Assembly: GCF_002105195.1 (NCBI RefSeq)
Contig: NZ_MUHU01000050.1
Coordinates: 154,157-218,156 of the forward strand
Reading direction: 5' to 3'
Source: Derxia lacustris
Lineage (GTDB): Bacteria; Pseudomonadota; Gammaproteobacteria; Burkholderiales; Burkholderiaceae_E
Length of the DNA: 64,000 nucleotides
The position numbers and the translations under genes are program-made. Below the pieces are notes generated by a model. It was not told the DNA's origin. It saw only the letters and a program-made list of their open reading frames with translations, and did not search any database. Each line of letters begins with the position of its first letter. Positions within the stretch are counted from its first letter, which is position 1. Shown here piece by piece: positions 53,232 to 64,000 of this stretch.

Positions 53232-55127
53232 ATGCGCACTCCCGCCCTGCCGCAACTCCTGCCGCCGCACTGGCTGCTCACCGGTTCCTGCCTGATCGCC
53301 TTGCTGCATTTCGGGCGCGAGGTGTTGCAGCCGCTGGCGCTGGCGGCGGTGCTCAGTCTGGTGCTGTCGCCGCTGATCCGGCGGGTGCGGCGGCTGGGCC
53401 TGGGGCATACGCCGGCGACGCTGGTGTCGGTGCTGCTGGCCGGCGCGGTGCTGGCCTGGGCCGGCATTGCGCTGGCGGTGCAGGTGGCGGCGGTGGTCGC
53501 CGATCTGCCCGGCTATCGGGAGGGCATCCGCATCAAGATCGAGCAGGTGCGCGAGACCACTGTGCGCCCGTTCGAGCGCTGGGAGGCCGATCTGATCCGG
53601 CTGGCTCCGTCGGGTGCCGGCGCCGGCACGGAGGCGGCGCGCGCGCCCGGCCTGACCGGCGCGCCGGCGCCGGGGCAGACGCAGCAGCCGGTGCCGGTCC
53701 AGATCCGCGAGCCGCGTCCGACGCCCAGCGAAGCCTTGTCGCGGCTGCTGGCGGCGCTGTCGGGGCCGCTCGGCATGGCCGGCATCGTGCTGGTGCTGAC
53801 CGTGTTCATGTCGCTCGAACATGAATCGCTGCGCGACCGCATCCTGCGTCTGACCGGCGAAGCCGAACTGGCCAGCACCGTGCAAGCGCTGGCCAATGCG
53901 GCGGAAGGCGTGTCGCGCTTCTTTGCGACGCAGTTCGTCGTCAATTTCTGCTTTGCGGTGGTGCTGGGGCTGGCGCTGTGGCTGCTCGGCGTGCCGCATG
54001 CGGTGCTGTGGGCGGCGCTCGGCGGGCTGCTGCGCTTCGTGCCCTATGTCGGCATCCTGGTCGCCGGCGGGCTGGTGGCGCTGTTCACCGGGGCGGTCGC
54101 GCCGGGCTGGGCACTGATGTTCGCGAGCGTCGCGGTGCTGCTGCTGCTGGAACTGCTGCTGGCGCATGTGATCGAGCCGCAGGTCTATGGCCACAGCAGC
54201 GGCCTCACGCCGCTGGCGGTGATCGTGGCGGCGCTGTTCTGGGGCGCGCTCTGGGGACCGGTCGGGCTGCTGCTGTCCACGCCGCTCACGCTCTGTCTGG
54301 TGGTGGCGGGGCGGCATGTGCGGGCGCTGGCGCCGATCGCCATCCTGCTCGGCGACACGCCGGGCAGCAGCCAGGGCCAGCGCTTTTACCAGCGGCTGCT
54401 GGTGCGCGATACCGACGCCATCCTGCGCGACGCCTGTCTCTATCTGCGGCGCGGCAGCATCGCCAAGTATTGCGACCACGTCCTGCTGCCCGGAGTGGCG
54501 CTGGCGGCGGCCGATTACGGCGCCGGGCGCATCGGCGCGCCGCAGCGCGAGCAGCTGCGCGCCACCATCACCCAGCTGGCGGCTACGCTCGGCGAGCTGC
54601 CGACCGGCGGCGGGTTCTGGCGCCGGCGCGCGACGGTGTCCTTCATCGATGCCAGCATCGGCGCCCATCTGCGCCGCATGCGCGAGGAGCGGCTTGGCCG
54701 CTGGCAGGGCTCGCTCGATGTGCCGGCCGGCTCGGTGGTGATCTGCGCCGGTTTTTCAGCGGAGCGCGACGAGCTGCTGACCGAGCTGCTGGTCTGGTCG
54801 CTGCGCAGCGCCGGCGTCGATGCGCGCAGCGTGGCGCTCGACCGGCGCGGCGAGACGCCCGAAACCGACAGCGGCAATCTGGTTTCGACCGTCTTTCTCA
54901 CCTGGCCGCAGCCGGACCGGCTCGACGACTGGCAACAGACCTGCCGGGCGCTGCGGCAGGAACTGCCGCGGGCACTGCTGGTGACGGTGCGGCCGACGCT
55001 CGACGCCAGCCCGGCCGACGAGAGCGCCGCCGCCGGCAGCGTGGATCTGGTGCTGCATTCGTTCTCGGAGGCGGTCGCCTTCGTGCTCGATACGCGCGCC
55101 GGCGCTCAGGCATCCAGCTCGGGGTAG
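53232..55127 (+). CDS. AI-2E family transporter with C-terminal soluble domain
   Basis: The 631-residue protein has the AI-2E (UPF0118) plan in residues 1-370: paired N-terminal helices, a cytoplasmic/periplasmic segment, PLGMAGIVLVLTVFMSLE and the family-typical WAALGGLLRFVPYVG and LLLELLLAHVIEPQVYGHSSGLTPLAVIVAALFWGALWGPVGLLLSTPLT. About 255 further residues form a soluble domain with VPAGSVVICAGFSAERDELLTELLVWSLRSAGVDARSV, reminiscent of flavodoxin/B12-binding-like folds. Most family members stop after the membrane part. The transported substrate is unknown; the family name does not prove AI-2 export. Its end overlaps the convergent GST gene by 22 bp. Confidence 0.85.
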   Translation: MRTPALPQLLPPHWLLTGSCLIALLHFGREVLQPLALAAVLSLVLSPLIRRVRRLGLGHTPATLVSVLLAGAVLAWAGIALAVQVAAVVADLPGYREGIRIKIEQVRETTVRPFERWEADLIRLAPSGAGAGTEAARAPGLTGAPAPGQTQQPVPVQIREPRPTPSEALSRLLAALSGPLGMAGIVLVLTVFMSLEHESLRDRILRLTGEAELASTVQALANAAEGVSRFFATQFVVNFCFAVVLGLALWLLGVPHAVLWAALGGLLRFVPYVGILVAGGLVALFTGAVAPGWALMFASVAVLLLLELLLAHVIEPQVYGHSSGLTPLAVIVAALFWGALWGPVGLLLSTPLTLCLVVAGRHVRALAPIAILLGDTPGSSQGQRFYQRLLVRDTDAILRDACLYLRRGSIAKYCDHVLLPGVALAAADYGAGRIGAPQREQLRATITQLAATLGELPTGGGFWRRRATVSFIDASIGAHLRRMREERLGRWQGSLDVPAGSVVICAGFSAERDELLTELLVWSLRSAGVDARSVALDRRGETPETDSGNLVSTVFLTWPQPDRLDDWQQTCRALRQELPRALLVTVRPTLDASPADESAAAGSVDLVLHSFSEAVAFVLDTRAGAQASSSG

Positions 55128-55834
55128 TGGCGGAAGATGCCGCCCTCGCTGAACGCGATCCGCCGGCCGCTCTCCAGATAGGCCTTGATGCGCGGCCGGG
55201 CGGCGACCGCCGCATGCAGCGCGACCACCTTCGGGCATTCGGCCAGGGCGCGCGCCGTGGCCTTGGGATAGGCGAAGCTCAGCCCCTCGACCAGCTGGAA
55301 CAGCGACAGATCGGCATAGGTCAGCGCGTCGCCGATCAGGAATTGCGGGCCGGCCGGATTGCGCGCCATCAGCGTCTCGAACCAGCGCAGGAACTTGGGG
55401 ATGCGCGCCTCGCGGAAATCGATGGCGCGGCGCTGGGCCTCGGCGCGCTGGTCCTCGGAATACAGGCCGGCCGAGACCGGGTGATGGCTTTCATGCGCCT
55501 CGACCACCGCGTCGGCGATGGTGAGCTGCACCTGATGGGTCCAGAGCCGGCTCGGCTCGTCCTTGGGCGCGAGGCCGTAGTGCTCGCCGATCCACATCAG
55601 GATCAGCGCGCTCTGGCCGATCACCCGGTCGCCGACGCGCAGGAAGGGCGGCGCGAACGGCGGCCGCTCCACTTCGGCGCCATCGAGCCAGTGGGTGATG
55701 GACGGCACGCCGCGGCCCTGGGTCTCGTTGCCGGCGCCCATCTCGATGTATTCGACGCCGGCTTCCTCCAGCGCAAGCCGCACGAATTCGCCGCGGCCCT
55801 GCACGCCGGGCCAGTAGAACAGTTCGAGTGCCAT
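55106..55834 (-). CDS. Glutathione S-transferase family protein
   Basis: The 242-residue protein starts MALELFYWPGVQGRGEFVRLALEEAGVEYIE, a thioredoxin-like GST N-terminus. A partial GST-type SNAIL-like contact follows (RVIGQSALILMWIGEHYGL). The C-terminal helical domain includes FLIGDALTYADLSLFQLVEGL, the conserved N-capping box and hydrophobic staple. GAGGAGAAGAC lies upstream of the ATG. It belongs to the sigma/mu-like branch rather than the common beta-class. Substrate is unknown. Confidence 0.87.
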   Translation of the reverse strand: MALELFYWPGVQGRGEFVRLALEEAGVEYIEMGAGNETQGRGVPSITHWLDGAEVERPPFAPPFLRVGDRVIGQSALILMWIGEHYGLAPKDEPSRLWTHQVQLTIADAVVEAHESHHPVSAGLYSEDQRAEAQRRAIDFREARIPKFLRWFETLMARNPAGPQFLIGDALTYADLSLFQLVEGLSFAYPKATARALAECPKVVALHAAVAARPRIKAYLESGRRIAFSEGGIFRHYPELDA

Positions 55835-56067
55835 GTCTTCTCCTCTTGGTAGCTTGTGATCGTTCGGTCTCCGCCCGCCAGCATGGCCGGCCGGGGCGCG
55901 CGGCGTTGTCATGAATTGCGCCCGCTTAACGCGGCAATCGGCGGGTTCGCGGCGCGCGTGCGGCAACGGGCAGCGGACGGCCAGGCGCGCGGCCGGGCGG
56001 CTGCGGGCGGCTAGAGTCTGGCCGGCCCGGACTTGCCGGGCGCAGCCCTTTCACTCGCAGCCCTGCC

Positions 56068-57378
56068 ATGACCGATTTCCTGCTCGCCGCCGTCCTCGTC
56101 CTGTTGCTTGCCGTGCTGATCGCGCTGGCGCTGCTGTTGCGCCGCGCCGGCGGCGGGCCGGCCGCGCTCGCGGCGCTGGCCGCGTCGGAGGCGGCGGCCG
56201 AGCAGCGCGCCAGCCAGCTCGCCGGCCGGCTTGAACTGATCGGGCGCGGGCTGGAACGCACCGAGCGCGAACTGCGCGACGCGGTCGCCAGCAGCGCCGG
56301 CCAGCAGCGCAATGAGCTGGGCCAGCGCATCGCGCAGTTGCAGCAGCTGGTCAACGCCCAGCTCGGCGTACTGGCCGAGCAGCAGCAGACCCGGCTGCGC
56401 GACCTGGGCGAACAGCAGCACGCCCGCCTGCGCGAGATGACCGAGACGCTTGAACGCAAGGTCGGCCAGCTCCAGGCCGACAACGGCCGCCGGCTCGATG
56501 AAATGCGCCAGACCGTCGACGAGAAACTCAACGCCACGCTCCAGGAGCGGCTCGGCGAAGCCTTCCGTCAGGTGAGTGAGCGGCTGGAGCGGGTGCATCA
56601 GGGCCTGGGCGAGATGCAGACGCTGGCCCAGGGCGTGGGCGACCTCAAGCGCGTGCTCGGCAATGTGAAGACGCGCGGCAATGTCGGCGAGGTGCAGCTC
56701 GGCGCGCTGCTCGACGATCTGCTGGCGCCGGAGCAGTTCGCGCGCAACGTCTGCACCAAGCCCGGCTCACGCGACGTGGTCGAGTTCGCGCTCAGGCTGC
56801 CCGGGCGCGGCGAGGCGCCGGTCTGGCTGCCGATCGACGCCAAGTTTCCGGTCGAGGATTACGAGCGGCTGCTGGCGGCGCAGGACGCGGCCGATCCGGC
56901 GGCGGCCGAGATCGCGGCCAAGGCGCTGGAAAACCGGCTGCGGGGGGAGGCGCGCTCGATCGCCGACAAATATCTGGCGCCGCCCGCCACCACCGACTTC
57001 GCGATCCTGTTTCTGCCGACCGAAGGCCTCTACGCCGAATGCCTGCGCCGGCCCGGTCTGGCCGAGGAGTTGCAGCGCAAGCACCGCATCACCGTGGCCG
57101 GGCCGACCACGCTGGCGGCCATGCTCAATGCCTTGCAGATGGGCTTTCGCACCCTGGCCATCGAGCGCCGGTCGAGCGAGGTATGGGCGCTGCTCGGCAC
57201 GGTCAAGACCGAGTTCGGCAAGTTCGGCGATGTGCTGGCGCGCAGCAAATCGCAGTTGCAGACGGTGCTCAACACCATGGATGCGGCCGAGGTGCGCACC
57301 CGCGCCATCGAACGCAATCTGCGCGAGGTGCAGGCGGTGCCGGTCGACGGCGCCGCTGCGCCGGGCCTGCCGGAGTAG
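56068..57378 (+). CDS. rmuC: DNA recombination protein RmuC-like
   Basis: The 436-residue protein has an N-terminal membrane anchor (residues 3-25), a long coiled coil (about 35-195) and a C-terminal RmuC nuclease-like domain: KTRGNVGEVQLGALLDDLLAPEQF, WLPIDAKFPVEDYERLLAAQDA and FAILFLPTEGLYAECLRRPGL. The restriction-endonuclease-like elements (ID-x-KFP) are present. RmuC limits rearrangements at DNA inverted repeats in E. coli. It is likely monocistronic; the following ATPase gene is 68 bp away in the same direction. Confidence 0.9.
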   Translation: MTDFLLAAVLVLLLAVLIALALLLRRAGGGPAALAALAASEAAAEQRASQLAGRLELIGRGLERTERELRDAVASSAGQQRNELGQRIAQLQQLVNAQLGVLAEQQQTRLRDLGEQQHARLREMTETLERKVGQLQADNGRRLDEMRQTVDEKLNATLQERLGEAFRQVSERLERVHQGLGEMQTLAQGVGDLKRVLGNVKTRGNVGEVQLGALLDDLLAPEQFARNVCTKPGSRDVVEFALRLPGRGEAPVWLPIDAKFPVEDYERLLAAQDAADPAAAEIAAKALENRLRGEARSIADKYLAPPATTDFAILFLPTEGLYAECLRRPGLAEELQRKHRITVAGPTTLAAMLNALQMGFRTLAIERRSSEVWALLGTVKTEFGKFGDVLARSKSQLQTVLNTMDAAEVRTRAIERNLREVQAVPVDGAAAPGLPE

Positions 57379-57446
57379 GCAGGGCGCGCGCAACCGCTTG
57401 CGACGCATCAGCACGGCTGCCTTGCGCCGGCAGCATCATCGTTTTC

Positions 57447-60098
<2,652 letters not shown>

Positions 60099-60523
60099 CT
60101 GCCGAGGGAAGGCGATTCGTGTGGGCTGTACGCATGGCGCCGACAACATGCCAAATCTGATGGCAATCATCGGGCCGTATCGCCAAACTGCTCAAATTGC
60201 CACGCCCAGAAATGCGTGCTAGAGCAAGTGTCCATACCAATTACATCCAATTAAAAGCGCCGATGATACCGAGCCGTTTTTTCCTGCTGACCTTCGATCC
60301 CGCCGTAATCGTCGCCCCAGATTTATCGGCAGCATGAAATGCCAAAATTTGCTCGGCAAGATCGATACCAACTTGCAAAACTTTCATCGATTCCCCTTTT
60401 GAAAGGGCACGCGATAACTATGAGAATCTCATGACGGTAGGTAGTGCCATTTAGCGGCTTCTGTGCCCAGCTTCAGGGCTGAGAAGTTCCTTTCCTTCAT
60501 TAGACATTATCTATCGTTTGCGT
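60099..60523. other. AT-richer junction with transposase remnant
   Basis: After the ATPase stop, base use changes abruptly to AT-richer. The region contains the IS110-type remnant (60241-60387), a 6-1-6 palindrome ATGAGA-A-TCTCAT (60420-60432) and the presumed promoter of the protease gene. It marks the left edge of an insert reaching to about 62.2 kb. Confidence 0.6.
60241..60387 (-). pseudogene. IS110-family transposase N-terminal remnant
   Basis: Reading the minus strand from an ATG at 60387 gives 48 codons ending at TAA: MKVLQVGIDLAEQILAFHA then ADKSGATITAGSKVSRKKRL. The first 20 residues fit the start of IS110-type transposases (M-K-x-x-x-V-G-I-D-L-A), including the first catalytic Asp in GIDLA and the following LSR-like segment. 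The rest of the enzyme (usually 300-400 residues) is missing and similarity fades after about residue 40. It is a decayed end of an insertion sequence; no intact ends were found. Confidence 0.7.
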
Positions 60524-61309
60524 ATGACCGTCATTACTCCGCTGGCCGCAATCTCCGATACATTTCATAAGCGAGTCTGCCCCCTCTATTCATTCGATAT
60601 TGCGGGCAAGCCCTTTCTTATTGGATCATCGGTGCCATTCTTGGTTGGTGAAGATGCGTTCCTGCTAACAGCCGCCCACGTCTGCTTCGACAAGAGGTGC
60701 CAGCCGGTTCCATTATTTACGTGGGCAGATATGACACCTGTTTCACTTACCCACCGGCGCGTTGCGTGGAACTACTTGGCTGGCAAGACACCAGATACAG
60801 ATGTTGCCTTGATTGCCCTTTCAAGATCTGACGCCGCAACCCTCAAAGACAACTACTGGTTCTCCGATATCAGTTCCGTGTCTACAACTAGGCCAAAAAC
60901 ACCGGGCGTGCACTACCTACTTGCTGGTTATCCTTTCGCTCAAAACAAGGTCACAACGACCTGCATGTCCCCCCCTGCACTGGCGACACACTTGATCACG
61001 GGGCATATTGAATCGCTCAAGATAACCAAACTTCGCGACAAAACCCATGAGTGCCACTTCGCTTTGGCATTCCCTGCAAGCCCACTCACCGACCTGAATG
61101 GCAAGTCGTTTCGTATTCCCAAGCCTCAAGGCATGAGTGGCGGCGGAGTGTGGCGCTTGAACATTGACACTGTTAGTAAGGAGGCATCGACGCCACAGCT
61201 GGTAGGCATCGGCATTGAATGCCATGTAAGTAAGAGTTCTCGTGTGTTCATAGCGACGCGAGTTCAAATTGCTCTTGCCCTCGCGCCAGACTTAGCGCGT
61301 CTTTCGTAA
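60524..61309 (+). CDS. Trypsin-like serine protease (stand-alone)
   Basis: The 261-residue protein shows a chymotrypsin-fold triad: H52 in LLTAAHVC, D93 in DTDVALIAL and S205 in PQGMSGGGVW. The oxyanion-type GMSGG and the substrate-pocket-like LLAGYP support this. There is no signal peptide, transmembrane helix or PDZ domain, so it is probably cytoplasmic and unlike HtrA/DegP. Base and codon use are AT-richer than neighbours. An alternative TTG start lies 6 bp upstream. It lies 88 bp before the 189-residue gene. Partner and target are unknown. Confidence 0.8.
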   Translation: MTVITPLAAISDTFHKRVCPLYSFDIAGKPFLIGSSVPFLVGEDAFLLTAAHVCFDKRCQPVPLFTWADMTPVSLTHRRVAWNYLAGKTPDTDVALIALSRSDAATLKDNYWFSDISSVSTTRPKTPGVHYLLAGYPFAQNKVTTTCMSPPALATHLITGHIESLKITKLRDKTHECHFALAFPASPLTDLNGKSFRIPKPQGMSGGGVWRLNIDTVSKEASTPQLVGIGIECHVSKSSRVFIATRVQIALALAPDLARLS

Positions 61310-61397
61310 AATGCTACGAGCAAGACCATCAGTGACGCTTGACCCCACATCGAGTAGGCGGCTTTGAACTGGCTAAGCTAGCTAAAAGCCATCGCTC

Positions 61398-61967
61398 ATG
61401 TCGAACATTAGGCCTCACAAACAGACCCCTCCCGCGCAGATGCAGCCCAAGTCCAAATCCGCGCTTCACGCGAAGAAGTACGAACCAATCAAATTAGTTG
61501 AGATGTTCAGACTCGCCGCCGAGTTACGGGCCCGGATGATCGCTGGCGGATTCACCGATAACGGCGGCGCGATCCATAGCGCCGAGCGAATCCTGAACAT
61601 CCTTGGGTTGCGGCTGTGCTATCCGGAACTGTCCCACATCCAAAATCTTTGCACGTTGAAATATGCACCGTTCTCAGAGGATGCGCTAGTTGCTCATGAG
61701 TCAGGACAGAAGGTCTTGATTGAACATGTTAATCCACATCGAGCATTAACTCGACTTGCTATTGAAAAGATTGAGAGTGGTGTAACTGACCCAGAGTTTC
61801 TGGACTTCGTGCGAACTCATTTCCAGCTCGCACTTCTCACCAAAGACGAGACTACTAGGCTGAACAAACTTAATCGGTCGCGAATTGATTCAGAGCGTCT
61901 TTCTAGAGCCGGCATTCAACTCGTCAATCATGAAGATAACGACTCCCATTTCGCAAGTGAAGCCTAA
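61398..61967 (+). CDS. Unrecognised 189-residue protein next to the protease
   Basis: The soluble, mostly helical protein has a basic N-terminus (HKQTPPAQMQPKSKSALHAKK), a central ALVAHESGQKVLIEHVNPHRAL segment and LALLTKDETTRLNKLNRSRI near the end. The combination E-H-V-N-P plus L-T-K-x-E-x-x-x-L-N resembles small proteins seen by me in mobile regions, with no named function. It shares the AT-rich composition of the protease gene and orientation, with an 88-bp gap. It may be a partner, target or unrelated cargo. No nuclease motif is certain. Confidence 0.55.
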   Translation: MSNIRPHKQTPPAQMQPKSKSALHAKKYEPIKLVEMFRLAAELRARMIAGGFTDNGGAIHSAERILNILGLRLCYPELSHIQNLCTLKYAPFSEDALVAHESGQKVLIEHVNPHRALTRLAIEKIESGVTDPEFLDFVRTHFQLALLTKDETTRLNKLNRSRIDSERLSRAGIQLVNHEDNDSHFASEA

Positions 61968-62232
61968 ACCCCTATTCTGCATTCACCCAAATTACCACGT
62001 CGCTTGAGCAAAAAATATCAGTGAAATTCGAAAGAAGCTTCGGAGGTTGCGTCTATCGAGAAGCTTCTATAATTTCCCAGCGCTTATGATCGCTCTATTT
62101 GCTGCCAACGCTCTTATTCTTCCGTTGCCCAGTCAATCGCTATGCGCTTTTCAAACTCACTCTCGTTCGCAATGACCGATAAAGTGCGATAAATTGATTT
62201 TTCGGCGCAAGAATTTCACTCGCAATTAACTT
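61968..62232. other. AT-rich right edge of the insert, with a hairpin
   Basis: AGAAGCTTC (62033-62041) pairs with GAAGCTTCT (62060-62068), a 9-bp stem followed by ATAATTT, possibly ending the 189-residue gene's transcript. No other gene was found. GC content returns to normal at about 62,230. Confidence 0.5.
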
Positions 62233-63024
62233 TCAATCCCCCGGAGCCACCGCCACCGCCTGCAACGTAATCCCGTCATGCCGGATTCCGTCATGCATGC
62301 GCAGCCGCTCCAGCCCCTGCCGAATCTCCTCGCGCGCCAGAAACCGCAGATGCGCCGGCAGATGGTCGAGGAAGCGGCCCCAGCTGCGCGCCTGGGCTGA
62401 TTCGATGGCCGCATCGGCGCTGGCGAATACCGACGGCTCGGCCAGCGCATCGATGGTGTAGCTGGCAAAGCCGGCGCCATCGAGCAGCGCCGCCAGCTGG
62501 GCCTGATTGACCGGAAATTCCTCGGCCTCGGCAGGCAGCGGGTGGGCCGCGAAGGGCGCGCGCGCGAACACCACGCGCTTGATCTCGTCGACCGGATGCG
62601 GCCGATCGGCGCTCGGCGTGACGATGCCCAGCCGCCCGCCCGGCTTGAGGATGCGGCGCAGCTCGGCCAGCGGCCCGGCTTTTTCGGCCAGCTTGTGCAG
62701 CCCGCCGTTGAACACGATGGCGTGGAAGCAGCCGGCCGGAAAACGCCGCAGATCGGTCGGGGAGCCGACCTGGAAGCGCAGGTTGCGGCGTGAAATCTGC
62801 TGCGCCATCGAGATGCGCAGAGCCATCGGATCGAGGCCGAGCACATCGCCGTTCATGCCGACCATGCGCGCCAGGATGTCGGACAGCAGGCCGGTGCCGC
62901 AGCCCAGATCGAGCAGCGAATCGCCCAGATTGAAGTTGAGCGCCTCGGCGACCGCGCGGCCTTCGCGCACCGAGCGGTCGAGCGCGAGCTGTTCGTAATG
63001 ACGGGCAAGGCTGGGCGTGGACAT
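62233..63024 (-). CDS. Class I SAM-dependent methyltransferase
   Basis: The 263-residue protein has motif I LLDLGCGTGLLSD, D-rich motif II region GDVLGLDPMALRISMAQ, SPTDLRRFPAGCFHAIVFNGGLHKL and RILKPGGRLGIVTP. It is a generic methyltransferase; the substrate cannot be told. It starts at 63024, 118 bp downstream of the coiled-coil gene on the same strand, and is the first normal-composition gene after the insert. Confidence 0.85.
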   Translation of the reverse strand: MSTPSLARHYEQLALDRSVREGRAVAEALNFNLGDSLLDLGCGTGLLSDILARMVGMNGDVLGLDPMALRISMAQQISRRNLRFQVGSPTDLRRFPAGCFHAIVFNGGLHKLAEKAGPLAELRRILKPGGRLGIVTPSADRPHPVDEIKRVVFARAPFAAHPLPAEAEEFPVNQAQLAALLDGAGFASYTIDALAEPSVFASADAAIESAQARSWGRFLDHLPAHLRFLAREEIRQGLERLRMHDGIRHDGITLQAVAVAPGD

Positions 63025-63142
63025 GGTTGGGGCCGGTGTCGGAAATGTCGGTTGCGATGCTGCAACCGGGCCATGCAGCAGTTGCCGTGCCTGCCGCTGC
63101 GTGTCGGTGTTTCTGGCCGGCTATCGCGCTCGCCGGGCCCGG

Positions 63143-64000
63143 TCAGCCGCGCGCCGGTCGCAGGCTGCGCACCCGGCTGGCGGCGGCGGGCCGGGCGGCC
63201 GAGCTGCCGGCGCCGGGCCGGCGCAGCGCAGCCTGAAGCCGGTCGCGCAAATCGTCGGCGCGGGCTTCGGCGGCGACGGCGCGCTCGGTCTGGGCCGCGA
63301 GCAGGCCGGATTGCGCTTCGAGCCGCGCGGTCAGCGCATCGAGCCGGGTTTGCAGCGCCGCGAGTTCGGCGCGCTGGCGTTCGGCGGCGCGCTCGCGGTC
63401 TTCGCGCGCATCGCGGGTGTCGGCTTCGGCGCGCCGGGCGGCCTCGCGCGCTTCGTTGAGTTGCAGCAGTACGTGCTTCTGCACGCCCTCCAGTCGTTCG
63501 GTGGCGCGCGCGAATTCCTCGCGGAAGGCGGTTTCGCGCGCGGCATGGTCGCGGTCGAGCGCGGCCAGCGCTTCGGCGTGGCGGCTGCGTTCGGCGGCGA
63601 GCGCGTCCGTCAGCTCGGTGCGTTCGGCGGCGGTCTTGGCTTCGGCGTCGAGCCGGCGGGCTTCCTCGGCGGCCAGCCGGGTGTCGGCGCGCGCGCGGCT
63701 GGCGCCATGCGCCTCGCGCTCGGCCGCGAGGTCGGCGCGCAGCAGCGCGATCTGGCCGTCGCGGTCGGCGAGGGCGCGGCGCAGTTCGGCCAGCTCGGTC
63801 TGCATGGCGTCGGCGCGCGCCTGGGCGGCGGCGCTGTCGGCCTGGGCCTGTTCCAGCGCCTGCGCAAATGCGGCGCGGTCTTCGTCGAAGGCCGCGCGGC
63901 CCTGATCGAGCGCGCTTTGCCACATGGCCAGCGCCGCCTGGGTCACGCCATCGGGCAGGGACGGCGCCAGCGCCGCGCCGCGCGCCTGCTCGTCCTTCCA
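63143..64000 (-). CDS. KfrA-like coiled-coil DNA-binding protein (start outside window)
   Basis: The frame is open to the right edge, so about 285 residues of the C-terminal part are seen. The right-most residues (WKDEQARGAALAPSLPDG, VTQAALAMWQSALDQGRAAF) resemble the end of a KfrA_N DNA-binding domain. The rest is a very long alanine/arginine/glutamate coiled coil, for example AEREAHGASRARADTRLAAEEARRLDAEAK, with a short basic C-terminus. KfrA was described on plasmids as a DNA-binding, filament-like protein; chromosomal homologues are common. A TonB- or SMC-like coiled coil is the alternative. Confidence 0.65.
   Translation of the reverse strand, partial: WKDEQARGAALAPSLPDGVTQAALAMWQSALDQGRAAFDEDRAAFAQALEQAQADSAAAQARADAMQTELAELRRALADRDGQIALLRADLAAEREAHGASRARADTRLAAEEARRLDAEAKTAAERTELTDALAAERSRHAEALAALDRDHAARETAFREEFARATERLEGVQKHVLLQLNEAREAARRAEADTRDAREDRERAAERQRAELAALQTRLDALTARLEAQSGLLAAQTERAVAAEARADDLRDRLQAALRRPGAGSSAARPAAASRVRSLRPARG

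Overview
The window is a high-GC proteobacterial chromosome segment, most likely from a betaproteobacterium of the Burkholderiales type. The reasons are strong G/C use at third codon positions, long antisense open frames, a PEP-CTERM protein, DUF1302/DUF1329 outer-membrane partners, a XylR/DmpR-type sigma54 activator and NodT-type efflux. This placement is inferred from gene content only. No rRNA, tRNA or CRISPR array was found.

Layout. 1-5.2 kb: the 3' part of an xdhC-like gene with a secreted cyclophilin-like protein, a flavodoxin-like plus carboxymuconolactone-decarboxylase-like pair divergent from a LysR gene, a methyltransferase and a second LysR gene. 5.5-19 kb: an aromatic-catabolism region. 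It holds an envelope operon (DUF1302, DUF1329, YCF48-like beta-propeller, MMPL/RND exporter), an activator whose effector pocket and zinc ligands match phenol sensors, a partial meta-cleavage operon (2-hydroxymuconic semialdehyde dehydrogenase, dienoate hydratase, oxalocrotonate decarboxylase), a thiolase and an SDR. A sequence element is shared by the leaders of the envelope operon and the meta-cleavage operon. 19-25.5 kb: a tripartite RND efflux system around a tetR gene, with two near-identical candidate operators.

25.5-32.4 kb: an apparent four-gene operon coding a ModA-like binding protein, a two-partner-secretion exoprotein (TpsA, GLUG repeats, Ala/Glu-rich tail), its TpsB transporter and a PEP-CTERM protein. 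The 578 bp leader holds a ModE-like palindrome. 32.9-40.7 kb: a complete type I Zorya anti-phage system (zorABCD). 40.9-48.8 kb: one 2,624-residue RTX protein with five large tandem modules.

49-60.1 kb: mostly ordinary chromosome genes (PsiF-like, TM2, YbbP-like permease, AI-2E family transporter, GST, RmuC, P2-type ATPase). 60.2-62.2 kb is a visibly AT-richer insert with an IS110-type transposase remnant, a trypsin-like protease with a recognisable His/Asp/Ser triad, and an unrecognised 189-residue protein. The end has a methyltransferase and the start-truncated KfrA-like coiled-coil gene.

The best candidates for something new are the ModA-like/TPS/PEP-CTERM operon with its molybdate-box-like leader, the protease plus 189-residue module, and the shared cis-element tying membrane export to aromatic catabolism. 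Zorya is the clearest defence system but is already described.
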